From: Symbiodinium natans
Lineage: Eukaryota > Sar > Dinophyceae > Suessiales > Symbiodiniaceae
Direction of reading: 5' to 3'
Assembly: GCA_905221605.1 (NCBI GenBank)
Contig: CAJNDS010002384.1
Location: 434,731-446,720, forward strand
DNA: 11,990 nucleotides
In this document: piece after piece, positions 1-8,238 of the stretch
How positions within the stretch are numbered: the first letter of the stretch is position 1
Layout of the letters: each line of letters begins with the position of its first letter
Made by a program: the position numbers and the translations under genes
The notes under the pieces: generated by a model
Database searches by the model: none
What the model was told of the DNA's origin: nothing
The model's input: only the letters and a program-made list of their open reading frames with translations

Positions 1-2
1 GG

Positions 3-695
3 CGAAGACTAGCTCGGAGGTATGATCCGGCTACAGCATCCAGGAAAAGATCCATGCTCAAGTCGGTGATCAACCCCCAGAAACAAAAGCTTGAACACCT
101 GCCTCAAGCGATCGAAGAATGGCTTGATGCAATCGCATCGTATGAGAAAAGAAAGGATGCTTCCGGAAATCGAGGAAAGATTCCAGAAGAGATCAAGATC
201 GCAGCTTTGGAATCCATGTTGCCACAAGACTTGGAAGCTCATGTGCAGTTGAACCAGTCGAAGTTTGCGGGTTTCGAAGACTTGCTTGAAGAAGTTACAC
301 GGTATGTGGAACACCGCACGGGCAAGACTTTGAAAGCGTTTTCGACGACCCAGATCGCTGGCAAAGAAGCCCTTGGCGACCCGATGGATGTTTCATCTGT
401 TGGGAAAGGCCTAGGCAAGCACCAGCAGAAAACGAAGTTTCTGGGAACCTGCAACAACTGCGGAAGAACAGGACACAAGGCAGCCGATTGCTGGTCTTCA
501 GCAAAAGGCGCCAAGGGAAGCTACTCAAAACAAGGTCCAGGGAAAGGAATACAAGGAAAGCCCAAGGGGTACCCAAACCCCAAAGGAGGTCAGCCGAATC
601 CCAAAGGGACTAAAGGTCCCAAAGCGGGAACAGCGGAAAGGGCAAAGGCAAGGCGAAGGAGGGCAAAGGAAAAGGAAAGTACACCAACAGCCTAG
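3..695 (+). CDS. gag: Gag polyprotein of copia element, C-terminal part, CCHC zinc knuckle
   Basis: Gag packages the element RNA into cytoplasmic virus-like particles. The frame is open from base 3, before the first ATG at 54, so this is the C-terminal part of a longer protein. The first half is helical and matches the general layout of copia Gag. A zinc knuckle follows at 450-491, with Cys at 450, 453+6 (459) and 489 and His at 474, in the spacing C-x2-C-x4-H-x4-C, with a Trp after the last Cys. Downstream is a Gly/Lys/Pro-rich nucleic-acid-binding tail. The frame stops at TAG 693-695. From 614 the +2 frame gives a cleaner Gly-Lys tail followed by an acidic, Trp-rich stretch, so the last 25 or so residues here are probably out-of-frame. 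Gag identity is firm; the exact C-terminus is not. Confidence 0.88.
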   Translation, partial: RRLARRYDPATASRKRSMLKSVINPQKQKLEHLPQAIEEWLDAIASYEKRKDASGNRGKIPEEIKIAALESMLPQDLEAHVQLNQSKFAGFEDLLEEVTRYVEHRTGKTLKAFSTTQIAGKEALGDPMDVSSVGKGLGKHQQKTKFLGTCNNCGRTGHKAADCWSSAKGAKGSYSKQGPGKGIQGKPKGYPNPKGGQPNPKGTKGPKAGTAERAKARRRRAKEKESTPTA

Positions 696-3600
696 AAGAA
701 GCCACTGGTGACGAAGCGTGGCAAGAAGAAGGAACCCAAAACGAGGAGCCTTGGGAGCAAGACGAATGGACAGGAGAACAAAGCTGGGAGGAATGGCCGG
801 AGGAAAGCGAATGGAACGAAGGAAACGGGCTGCTAATAGGTGGCCTGGAAGGAAGGAAGGAGAAGAAGGAAGAGAAGACAAAAGAGAAGACAGAAGAAAG
901 AGAGACAAAGAAGGGAAAGAGTTCCGCAGCCGTTTCGGGCCCAAGCGGGTCCGGAGGCCCAACAGGAAAAATGCCGGGTTTCGGGGACCGCCTGCGAAAT
1001 GCAGGAATAGACCCGGAACAGCTGGAAGGACTGAACGACGATGAGGCACAAGAACTACAGGACGCATTGCTTGAAAGCTTGGCGGCGCTCCAGGCTAGGA
1101 GAGCTAAAGCACGGAATACGCAACCAGAAGAAGCAGTGCCAGCCAAGGCAAAGGCAAAGGAGGAGGCCAAGGCCAGCTCGAGTGCTTCGCTCGGTGCGCG
1201 GCCTAGACCTGCCTTCGTGAGACCGCCTTCAGGGCCGCCGCCTCCCAAAGAGAAAGTGTCAGGAAGCACAAAGCCGGCTGAACCGGTGAAACCACCGTCG
1301 GTTCGAGCGAAGGCAGCGCAAATGCTGCCGAGACCAAAGTACACCAGTGAAAGTTCCACGCCAAAGTCCGGTGGGAGAGTTCCAGTTCCAGGGTCCGTTC
1401 GGCCCGCGGAACCAAAGGGACCACCGCCGGTTAAGACAAAAGGAAGTCGGGAGCGTGGAAGGTCACTGGAAAGGGCCCCGAAGTCACCTAGGACTTCGGG
1501 CAAGGAGCCCAAGAAGCACGAAGAGGAAAGGAATAGAGAGAAAGCGAGCGGAAGCGAGGACCCCAAGAAGCACGAAGAGGAAAGGAATAAAGAGAAAGCG
1601 AGCGGAAGCGAGGAAACCAAAGGAAGCAGATACAAGCCAAAGAAGAAGCTGACGCTCAGGGTGATGCGAGAACTAAAGTCGAAGGAAGATTGGGCGAAAA
1701 TGACCTACAGCCAACGCAGAGAGCACCAAGAGAGAATCCGTCACCTACTGCCGCCTGGAACCGTTGGACAACAGATCCTTAAGAAGCAAGGAAGTGCGTG
1801 CAGCACGTGTCGGAGCAGAAGAAGAAAGACTCGGAAAGCTGTGCAAGAATACCTTGCGAGGAAAAGGAAAGAATACGAGAGCCTCAAGAAGCCGCCGCCA
1901 GTTGGACTCGCGAGAAGTTTGCTGCGTAGAGAAGGTATGCTGAAGCCACCGGGAGAAAGAAAGGGACCCAGCAAGAAAGGACCCAAGGAAGAGAAAGAAG
2001 CTTCGGAAGAATCCGAAGGGAAGAGTGTGGAGCCCCCGAGCAGCGGCCAGGAAGAATGGTCGGAGGAAGAGGAGCCCAAGGAAAGCGACGAGACCGTGGA
2101 GGTCAACGAAGAAGAGGAGGAGCAAGGACCTCCCGGAAGAAAGAAGCCAACAAGCCACTCGGGCGTTTCGCCCGCTGGAGGCTTTGAGCTAGAAGTAGAA
2201 GAGCTCCAGCCGGAACGTCGGCCGAAGGAGCCAAGCGAGAAAGAGAAGGCCCGCGCTAGGGAAGAGCACGCAGCAAGGATGCGAGCTCTGCAAGGTCAAC
2301 AGCTTGCGCCAGCGGAAGCAAAGCCTAAGGCTGAAGCAAAGGCTATTGCGAAAGCGAGTGACGCGACAGCAGACGCCACGTCGATGTCTTCGTCGGCGGC
2401 GATGCAGAACATGCTGCAGGGCAGCCTGTTAGGAAGTCTTACGCAAGATCGGGGCCGCCTGCTGAAAAGGCTCGAGGAGTTCAAGAAAGAAGAAATGAGC
2501 GAGGACGACTTTGAGGAAAAGTCGCAGATCGAGGCCGAGCTGGAAAGCATCCTCGAACAGATCGCAAAGTTGAAAGAACGCGGATTGGCCAGGCCTGCGC
2601 CCAAAGCAGCAGGACGACTGGACCAGTCAGTGCACGATGCGAGATATCGTGCGGCCATCGCAAAAGGGATGTCACACGCAAAGGCGTGGAAGGAAGAGAA
2701 AGGAAGAAGGCGAGCTGCACAGCAGCGCCAACAAGGAGAAAAGGAGCGCGCCACGCTCAACGTGGAGATGCAAGAGGCCTGGGCAAAGCACTTCACCACA
2801 GTGCCCGGGCGCAAAGAAGACAAAGTGCAAGTCGACGCCGTCGAGACCGTGACCGTCGACAGCAGCGGCAAGGAGATCGACCCAAGCACAGTCCGGAGTT
2901 CGGTCGCGGTGCCGCTGACGAGAAAGGAGAGAACGTACTACCGCCAGGAGTACGAAGAAGAGCTGAAGCCAAGAAAGGAGAAGGTGGAAAAGCCGCCTGA
3001 CCCGGAGAGACGGCGGAGAGTCAACGAAAAGAGAGCCATGAGAAGAAAAAGGCTTGCAAACAAGAACAAAGGAAAGGGCAAGCAGAAGGGAAAGCAAGAA
3101 AACAAAGCCCGAGGAGAAAAGAGAAAGGAGCCGCCCGAAGAAGACGAAGACGAAGAAGCTGAAGACGAAGACTGGGGCGACTGGAAGAAGCCACCGAGAG
3201 ATCCCGATGAACCTCGGGACCCTCCAGAAGGAGAAGCACTTGTGGCGTCGGTCGAGACGACTATGGCCACGAACGCCGTTTCGGCGTCCGGAGGCCGTGG
3301 TTCGCAACACGGCCAGGAGCGCGTCGAAGTGAACTTCGACAGCGGAGCCGCTGTGACGGTAGTGCCACTGAAGTTTGGCAACGGAAACGAGAAGCCCAGA
3401 GAAGAAATGAAGTTCAAGACAGCGAGCGGTGAAAACATCGCAGACCATGGACCCATCAAGTTGAAGGGCACCACGTCGACCGGGAACAATGCAACACTGC
3501 ATGGTCGTCTGGCGGACGTCCATCGTGTTCTTGGTTCGGCTTCGGATATTTGCAAGACTCACCACGCCGTCCTCGGAGACAATGGTGGGTATCTTATCCC

Positions 3601-3760
3601 GAAGCAAAGTGCGTTTGGCAGGGACTTCAACATGATGATGCGAAAGCTGGTGAGAAAATACCGCGAAGACCCCCGAAGTGCTACCAGACTCCACGTAAGG
3701 CGCGGAGTCTATGTGTTCGACTTGTCATGCTCCCCTTTTCCGGGGCAGCAAGACGCGTAA
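614..3760 (+). CDS. Pol N-terminal segment: charged linker and aspartic protease
   Basis: This frame opens after TAA 611-613 and overlaps the Gag tail by about 80 nt. It needs a -1 shift relative to Gag; the first ATG is at 971. Most of it, to about 3290, is low-complexity: Lys, Glu, Arg, Ser and Pro, with acidic Trp repeats near 720-810. The protease core is near 3326-3370, where the catalytic D-S-G-A begins with Asp at 3338-3340, followed by a hydrophobic strand. The expected role is to process the polyprotein as a homodimer. The segment ends at TAA 3758-3760, about 420 nt after the active site, where the integrase frame takes over at a possible slip site. The charged linker is unusually long (about 2.4 kb from zinc knuckle to protease) and contains a 54-nt tandem duplication. 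Protease assignment is strong; no function is seen in the linker. Confidence 0.85.
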   Translation, partial: RSQSGNSGKGKGKAKEGKGKGKYTNSLEEATGDEAWQEEGTQNEEPWEQDEWTGEQSWEEWPEESEWNEGNGLLIGGLEGRKEKKEEKTKEKTEERETKKGKSSAAVSGPSGSGGPTGKMPGFGDRLRNAGIDPEQLEGLNDDEAQELQDALLESLAALQARRAKARNTQPEEAVPAKAKAKEEAKASSSASLGARPRPAFVRPPSGPPPPKEKVSGSTKPAEPVKPPSVRAKAAQMLPRPKYTSESSTPKSGGRVPVPGSVRPAEPKGPPPVKTKGSRERGRSLERAPKSPRTSGKEPKKHEEERNREKASGSEDPKKHEEERNKEKASGSEETKGSRYKPKKKLTLRVMRELKSKEDWAKMTYSQRREHQERIRHLLPPGTVGQQILKKQGSACSTCRSRRRKTRKAVQEYLARKRKEYESLKKPPPVGLARSLLRREGMLKPPGERKGPSKKGPKEEKEASEESEGKSVEPPSSGQEEWSEEEEPKESDETVEVNEEEEEQGPPGRKKPTSHSGVSPAGGFELEVEELQPERRPKEPSEKEKARAREEHAARMRALQGQQLAPAEAKPKAEAKAIAKASDATADATSMSSSAAMQNMLQGSLLGSLTQDRGRLLKRLEEFKKEEMSEDDFEEKSQIEAELESILEQIAKLKERGLARPAPKAAGRLDQSVHDARYRAAIAKGMSHAKAWKEEKGRRRAAQQRQQGEKERATLNVEMQEAWAKHFTTVPGRKEDKVQVDAVETVTVDSSGKEIDPSTVRSSVAVPLTRKERTYYRQEYEEELKPRKEKVEKPPDPERRRRVNEKRAMRRKRLANKNKGKGKQKGKQENKARGEKRKEPPEEDEDEEAEDEDWGDWKKPPRDPDEPRDPPEGEALVASVETTMATNAVSASGGRGSQHGQERVEVNFDSGAAVTVVPLKFGNGNEKPREEMKFKTASGENIADHGPIKLKGTTSTGNNATLHGRLADVHRVLGSASDICKTHHAVLGDNGGYLIPKQSAFGRDFNMMMRKLVRKYREDPRSATRLHVRRGVYVFDLSCSPFPGQQDA
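1508..1614 (+). repeat. 54-nt tandem duplication, two units, in the Pol linker
   Basis: Bases 1508-1560 and 1562-1614 are identical apart from one G/A difference, with one base between them, giving a period of 54 nt. This is 18 codons, so the reading frame is kept. Each unit encodes a highly charged Lys/Glu/Arg peptide ending in Ala-Ser-Gly-Ser-Glu. The near identity suggests a recent in-frame expansion. Confidence 0.95.
3733..3739 (+). promoter_or_regulatory. Candidate -1 ribosomal frameshift heptamer CCCTTTT
   Basis: Read in the protease frame, the site is C|CCT|TTT, which fits the X-XXY-YYZ rule for -1 slippage. After slippage the ribosome would read TCC at 3739-3741 in exactly the frame that carries integrase and reverse transcriptase. 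The protease frame stops 19 bases later, at 3758. I see only weak short stems downstream and no convincing pseudoknot. A one-base deletion at this place would look the same. Confidence 0.4.
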
Positions 3761-6700
3761 GACCAAAAGTGAGAGGTAGCGAAGTTTCACCTGTAGAGGT
3801 TTCACCTAGTGATCTTGAGGCTCCGCCGGTTGGCGAAAACCAGGGGCCCGTAGCTGAGAGAGAGAGAGTTGAGAGTAGAGAGGAAGAAGGAATGAATGAA
3901 GGAGAGGAAAGGACTGAAGGAAGGATGGAAGAGCCAGAAGACGCGCCTGGTGAAGAACAAAGAAAAGTGAACGTTCCTTTGGGACCGTCGCAACCAACTG
4001 CGAGAGAGATCGCAGAACACGAAGCGAGCGGACACGCAGTCCACAGGAGCTGGTGTGTGCATTGCATGCGCGCACGCGGCAATGTGCAAAGCCATCCAAG
4101 AACGGTTCGTTCTGGAGAGGGAGAAGTACCAACCTTGCACGCCGACTACTTCTTCCTAGGCAGCGACGGAGAACGAGAGGACATCATGCCGCACCTAGTG
4201 GTGCGATGCGACAGAACCAGAAGGACATGGGCAACCTCGTTGCCGCAGAAAGGAGTCCACCCTTTCAACACAAACTGGTTTTGTTCCATAGTGCGTGAAG
4301 CAGGATGGAAACGCATGATACTCTTCTCAGATGGTGAGCCAGCGCTTGTTGCACTAAAGCAAGCCGTGGTCGAAAACATGAGGGACGTTGAGATCACTTT
4401 GAAGGAATCGCCTACGTCTGTCAACGAAGAGAACGCGCCGAGCAACGGCTATGCTGAATGTGCGGTTCGAGAGGTAAAGAGAATGATTCGAGCTACGCTG
4501 TCAGACTTGGAAAGCAAGTTACAGCTCAAGATCGACCCGAACCACAGCATACTTACGTGGATAGCGAGACACGCAGCGTTTCTGTTGACAAGGTTTCGAA
4601 TAGGTGACGACGGCAAGAGCGCCTACCAAAGAGCCGTGGGAAGAGAATGGAGAAGGCCCACCGTGGTGTTTGGCGAGCAGATCTTGTTCAAACCTGTGGG
4701 TGCTTTGGGCAAGAAAAGAAGCTCACCGTTGGAACCGCGAGTAGCAATGGGACGATATGTGGGGACAGCGAGTAGGAACGCGGACCTCCTCGTGATGACA
4801 CCCACTGGAGTCGTCAAAGGACATTCTCTCCATAGGCGAGCCGAAGAAGACCGATGGTCGAAGGAAGGATTCGACCAGCTGAGAGGTCTACCATGGAAAT
4901 GGACCAATCCAGTCGAACGTGCGCCACCGAACCGAGTGGACATGCCGGAACTTGTGGGAGAACAGCCAAAGCCTGATCCGAAAGAGTTTAGAGCGAGAAG
5001 CCTCTATGTACTCAAGTCGGACTTGGCGAAGTATGGCTACACCACACTGTGCCCCGGCTGCGAAGCACAGATGTTGGATTTGCCACAGCGAAGCCACAAC
5101 GAGGAATGTCGATTTCGCATTCAGAGACACCTGATGGAAACCGAAGAAGGAAAACAGAGAGTTCAAAGGGCGATAGAACGAATGGACAAAGACTATTCCG
5201 CCAAGAACAAGAAGAAAAGAAAAGCTCAAGAAGAACCCGCGTTGGAAGGTCAACCTGCAGAAGGAGAGGTTGCAGCTGAAGAAGCTGCAGGAGCACCATT
5301 GGAACGTCCAAGCCAAATGCAGGTGGACAACCCAAGTCGAGAGTCACGAAAGCGACAAGCGGAAAGACACGTCGAAGATCTTTATCGTGAAGAACAAGAA
5401 ACAGATGAGCCCGAAATTGTCAGAGCAAACATTCAAGGTGGAAGTTCAGGATCTGGTGGAGAACACACGGACCTGTCGTACAAGCAGGTGAAAGATCCAG
5501 AGCAGTTGGACGATGTGAGCTACCTGGAACATGAATTCCACTCGCGAGGCATGCGATGCACAAGAAAGGAAGCAGAAGTGATATCCAACCTGGTTGGTTC
5601 ACTAGGTGTGGATGTCAAAGCATCTGTTCCTTTGAATGAAGGACTGTGCCTAAGTGTGGAAGACAAGGGCTGGCGACTTCAGAAGCAAGATGAAGTTGAA
5701 GCCTTGTTCAGAAAGCTCGAAGAAGAGAAGCCAACGCTCGTGGTGGGACTACCGCCCGATGGACCATTTGCGGGAGTCCAACGAAGCTACAATTCTCTTC
5801 AGAAGGCGAGCAAAGAGAAAGAAAAGTCAGTGCTGGAAGTTGGAAGGAAGCAGGTGAGAACCTGCGTCGAAGCATACAAGTTCCAACTAGGGCAGCAAAA
5901 GTACTACCTTCAAGAGTGCCCCAAGGGTGCAAAATCTTGGGAGCACACTCAGTACCAACAATTGAGTGAGGAGTCCTATGTGGTCGAAGGTCCAATTTGC
6001 AGATGGACTGTGAACAAAAGCGGTGGAAACTTGGAAGGAAGTTCTTTCAAGAAAAGAACGAGATGGATCACCAACTCTGCCGCGCTAGCAGCAGCACTGC
6101 GAAAGACATGTGCTCGAACAGGACAAGAAAGAGTCTGGAAGAGAGAACTTGCGTTCGAGGAGGGGAAAGTTGCAGCAAGACTGTGTTACCCTCCGAAGCT
6201 CGTGCAAGCCATTGCCAAAGGCATCAAAGCACAACTGGTGCTCGATGGTGAACTCAAAGAGCTTGGTTCAGTTGGAGGACCTGACCCTCATGAAGAACCG
6301 AACTTCGAAGAACATCATTACGAGACGTTGCCTAAGGCAGATGAGCTCTACGTCAAAGAACCGGTCATCGATGCAAATACAGGTGCAGAACTCGATCCAA
6401 AGAAGGTAGCGAAGGCACGACTGACGGAACTCGAATGGGTGAAGAAACAGAACGTCTATACCAAAGTGGACGAAGCGACTTGCTGGCAAGAAACCGGAAG
6501 ACCACCCATCACGTTGAAGTGGGTAGACAGAAACAAGGGAGACAATGTGAACGAGAACTACAGAAGCCGACTTGTAGTTCGAGAAGTCAAGTCTCAAGGG
6601 CAAGCAGCCTTGTTGCCTGAACATGCGTTGTTCAGCAGTATGCCGCCACTTGAGGCAGTGAAGCTTCTGTGTTCACTCATGACCACTCTACGCGTTTCGC

Positions 6701-7110
6701 GAAGAGGAGGCAAGCTGTCCTTGCGGTTGATAGACATCAGCCGTGCCCATTTCTATGGTCGTGCAACTCGTAGAATCTTTGTGACACTTCCAGAAGGAGA
6801 CGAATCTCCTGGAAAGTGCGGACTTCTACTCAAAACCATGTATGGAACCCGTGACGCATCAAGTACTTGGCAAAGAGACTACAGCGAACTTATGGCAAAG
6901 CACGATTTCCGCGCTGGAAAGGCGTGGCCATGCATCTTCTACAACGAGAAGGAAGATGTCAGACTTCTGGTGCATGGTGACGACTTCTTTTGTTTGGCAG
7001 ATGACGAAGGCCATGCGTATCTAGACAAAGCTCTGAGCGAACGGTATGAGTATCGATGTGACGGACATATCGGACCAAATGGTCGTGTTGAACCGTCTGA
7101 TCTGCTATGA
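3739..7110 (+). CDS. Pol middle segment: integrase and reverse transcriptase
   Basis: The integrase zinc-binding part is near 4018-4065, with His codons at 4018, 4033 and 4042 and C-x2-C at 4054 and 4063. The catalytic triad candidates are Asp 4144 (H-A-D-Y), Asp 4330 (S-D-G-E) and Glu 4456 (N-G-Y-A-E), with 61 and 41 residues between them. A copia integrase C-terminal block follows near 4675-4830. A C-x2-C-x11-H-x3-C motif at 5050-5109 is followed by a charged linker. Reverse transcriptase starts near 6510; its first catalytic Asp is at 6733 (D-I-S-R-A-H-F), Y-G-T-R-D-A is at 6841, and the V-H-G-D-D-F active site is at 6970-6987. These enzymes copy the RNA and insert the cDNA. The segment ends at TGA 7108-7110, inside the reverse transcriptase to RNase H connection, through a frame break. 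No in-frame ATG is needed if it is made by frameshifting. Confidence 0.9.
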   Translation, partial: SGAARRVRPKVRGSEVSPVEVSPSDLEAPPVGENQGPVAERERVESREEEGMNEGEERTEGRMEEPEDAPGEEQRKVNVPLGPSQPTAREIAEHEASGHAVHRSWCVHCMRARGNVQSHPRTVRSGEGEVPTLHADYFFLGSDGEREDIMPHLVVRCDRTRRTWATSLPQKGVHPFNTNWFCSIVREAGWKRMILFSDGEPALVALKQAVVENMRDVEITLKESPTSVNEENAPSNGYAECAVREVKRMIRATLSDLESKLQLKIDPNHSILTWIARHAAFLLTRFRIGDDGKSAYQRAVGREWRRPTVVFGEQILFKPVGALGKKRSSPLEPRVAMGRYVGTASRNADLLVMTPTGVVKGHSLHRRAEEDRWSKEGFDQLRGLPWKWTNPVERAPPNRVDMPELVGEQPKPDPKEFRARSLYVLKSDLAKYGYTTLCPGCEAQMLDLPQRSHNEECRFRIQRHLMETEEGKQRVQRAIERMDKDYSAKNKKKRKAQEEPALEGQPAEGEVAAEEAAGAPLERPSQMQVDNPSRESRKRQAERHVEDLYREEQETDEPEIVRANIQGGSSGSGGEHTDLSYKQVKDPEQLDDVSYLEHEFHSRGMRCTRKEAEVISNLVGSLGVDVKASVPLNEGLCLSVEDKGWRLQKQDEVEALFRKLEEEKPTLVVGLPPDGPFAGVQRSYNSLQKASKEKEKSVLEVGRKQVRTCVEAYKFQLGQQKYYLQECPKGAKSWEHTQYQQLSEESYVVEGPICRWTVNKSGGNLEGSSFKKRTRWITNSAALAAALRKTCARTGQERVWKRELAFEEGKVAARLCYPPKLVQAIAKGIKAQLVLDGELKELGSVGGPDPHEEPNFEEHHYETLPKADELYVKEPVIDANTGAELDPKKVAKARLTELEWVKKQNVYTKVDEATCWQETGRPPITLKWVDRNKGDNVNENYRSRLVVREVKSQGQAALLPEHALFSSMPPLEAVKLLCSLMTTLRVSRRGGKLSLRLIDISRAHFYGRATRRIFVTLPEGDESPGKCGLLLKTMYGTRDASSTWQRDYSELMAKHDFRAGKAWPCIFYNEKEDVRLLVHGDDFFCLADDEGHAYLDKALSERYEYRCDGHIGPNGRVEPSDLL
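5050..5109 (+). other. Extra CCHC-like zinc motif between integrase and reverse transcriptase
   Basis: In the integrase frame, Cys codons at 5050 and 5059, His at 5095 and Cys at 5107 give C-x2-C-x11-H-x3-C, followed by a basic Arg-rich stretch. This is separate from the Gag knuckle and from the integrase HHCC domain. From memory, similar motifs recur in dinoflagellate copia proteins, but I cannot verify that here. Nucleic-acid binding is inferred only. Confidence 0.55.
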
Positions 7111-7972
7111 CAAGGAGACCGGCAAGGTTACCTATGAAGCAGATCCCCGTCATGTGGAAGCTCTAGTCAGAGAGCTTGGTTTGGAAAAGGCCAAGGCTGT
7201 AAGGACACCTGCGGAAAAGAAGAAACAGGGAGAAGTAATGAAGACCCTAGAGATGCCACCAATGAACGACGCGATGCAGCGAAGCTATCGCTCAATAACT
7301 ATGCGAGCCGCGTTTTTGGCACAGGATCGACCAGATATCGCGGAAGCCACAAAGAGCCTGGCCAGGCACATGAAGGCACCTCATGAAGCTGCCTGGTCGG
7401 ACTTGAAGAGGCTTGGAAGATACCTGAGTGGAAAGCCAAGATTGGTATACGAGTACCATCCTCAACGATTCCAAAAGTACCTGACCGTGTACTGTGATTC
7501 AGACCACGCTGGTTGTCTCATCACGCGGAGGTCCACAACGGGAATTGTGACCATGTATGGCTCACACTGTATCAAGCATAGTTCCAACGTGCAGACAACC
7601 GTGAGTCTGTCGTCTGGAGAAAGTGAGTTCTACGCGATAGTGAAAGCCAGTGCAGTTGGACTGAGCCAACAGGCCCTACTGCACGATTGGGGTATCCAAG
7701 TGAACCTACGGATCCTCAGCGACAGCAGTGCCGCAAGGGGTACGTGCTCAAGGCAAGGTCTGGGGCAAACCAGACACGTACAAACAAGATACCTATGGGT
7801 TCAAGAGAAAGTAGCACGCTACGAGCTCAAGCTCGAGCGAGTCGCTACGGAAAAGAACCTGTCGGATCTGTGTACGAAACCACTGCCCGAGATTGCCGTT
7901 GAAAAGCACTTGAAGACCATGGGTCTGAAGCACTACGAGAAAAGAGCTGAAGGAGGAAAGCAACTGGTGTGA
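7037..7972 (+). CDS. Pol C-terminal segment: end of reverse transcriptase and RNase H
   Basis: This frame opens after TGA 7034-7036; its first ATG is at 7046. Homology-like sequence begins near 7084, where a V-V-L-N-R strand resumes the reverse transcriptase thumb/connection. The Y-E-A-D-P-R-H motif typical of copia follows at about 7132. RNase H has D-S-D from 7496, the T-R-R-S-T-T-G motif near 7525, the S-S-G-E-S-E motif with Glu at 7619 and 7625, a later D-S-S-A, and Cys-T-K-P-L-P near the end. It would degrade RNA in the RNA/DNA hybrid. It stops at TGA 7970-7972. Joining it to the preceding segment needs a +1 type change, opposite in sign to the earlier two. No slip site fits, so this is best read as an inactivating indel that probably removed a few linker codons. 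Confidence 0.88.
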   Translation, partial: ANGMSIDVTDISDQMVVLNRLICYDKETGKVTYEADPRHVEALVRELGLEKAKAVRTPAEKKKQGEVMKTLEMPPMNDAMQRSYRSITMRAAFLAQDRPDIAEATKSLARHMKAPHEAAWSDLKRLGRYLSGKPRLVYEYHPQRFQKYLTVYCDSDHAGCLITRRSTTGIVTMYGSHCIKHSSNVQTTVSLSSGESEFYAIVKASAVGLSQQALLHDWGIQVNLRILSDSSAARGTCSRQGLGQTRHVQTRYLWVQEKVARYELKLERVATEKNLSDLCTKPLPEIAVEKHLKTMGLKHYEKRAEGGKQLV

Positions 7973-8047
7973 AAGCAAAGGCCAACAACAGGAGTAGAGG
8001 ACTTTGAAGGTTAGAGGCCACTGGATGGAAAACCCATCACCTGGCCT

Positions 8048-8067
8048 AGGAGGGGTGATTCGATGTG
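8048..8067 (+). other. Possible polypurine tract and 3' LTR start
   Basis: AGGAGGGGTGA at 8048-8058 is purine-rich and lies 76 nt after the RNase H stop. A TG at 8064-8065 follows after five bases and could begin the 3' LTR (TGTGAGAG). In LTR elements the polypurine tract primes plus-strand DNA and normally abuts the LTR. The five-base gap and the absence of a visible matching CA end leave this tentative. Confidence 0.35.
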
Positions 8068-8106
8068 AGAGTTTTCATAGGTTACAAGATGTATGTTTCA
8101 CTTCTT

Positions 8107-8128
8107 ACGATATCGTTGTTGGCTCAAG
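8107..8128 (+). other. Weak DinoSL-like string
   Basis: The last ten bases, TTGGCTCAAG at 8119-8128, equal the 3' end of the 22-nt dinoflagellate spliced leader, and 16 of 22 positions agree without gaps. The 5' half is poor. A chance match is quite possible. Confidence 0.25.
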
Positions 8129-8238
8129 CCTGGAAAAGGGTGTGCTGGTAGATTAGCCCAAACTTAATCTCCGTTCAATAACCCAAAATCGACATACACA
8201 GAAATATACATGTGTATGCATACATATCTCTATATCTG

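Larger units (their letters stand above)
1..8063 (+). mobile_element. Ty1/copia-type LTR retrotransposon, internal region, 5'-truncated by the window
   Basis: The segments run Gag with zinc knuckle, aspartic protease, integrase, reverse transcriptase, RNase H on one strand. Integrase ahead of reverse transcriptase is the diagnostic order of Ty1/copia; Ty3/gypsy has the reverse. The open frame already runs at base 3, so the 5' LTR, primer-binding site and Gag N-terminus lie outside. Three frame changes separate four open segments (about 614-695, 3733-3739 and 7037-7110). There are no stop codons inside the domains, so this is a fairly young copy or one that uses recoding. The 3' boundary is a guess at the purine tract near 8048-8063, because only one end is present and no LTR pair can be compared. 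Confidence 0.93.

Noticed and set aside
671-677. AAAGGAA as a Gag-Pol slip site
   Set aside because: It does not meet the X-XXY-YYZ rule because the second triplet is GGA, not three identical bases.
610-1635. 341-codon antisense open frame
   Set aside because: It mirrors the Lys/Glu-rich linker on the + strand. GA-rich coding DNA lacks stops on the opposite strand, and the product is Ser/Phe/Leu-rich low complexity.
2672-3694. 340-codon antisense open frame
   Set aside because: Same compositional shadow over the linker and protease; no motif, and it would oppose the recognised protease.
3550-3738. N-terminal extension of the integrase frame
   Set aside because: It overlaps protease-frame sequence that reads well, starts only at a TTG, and has no integrase character.
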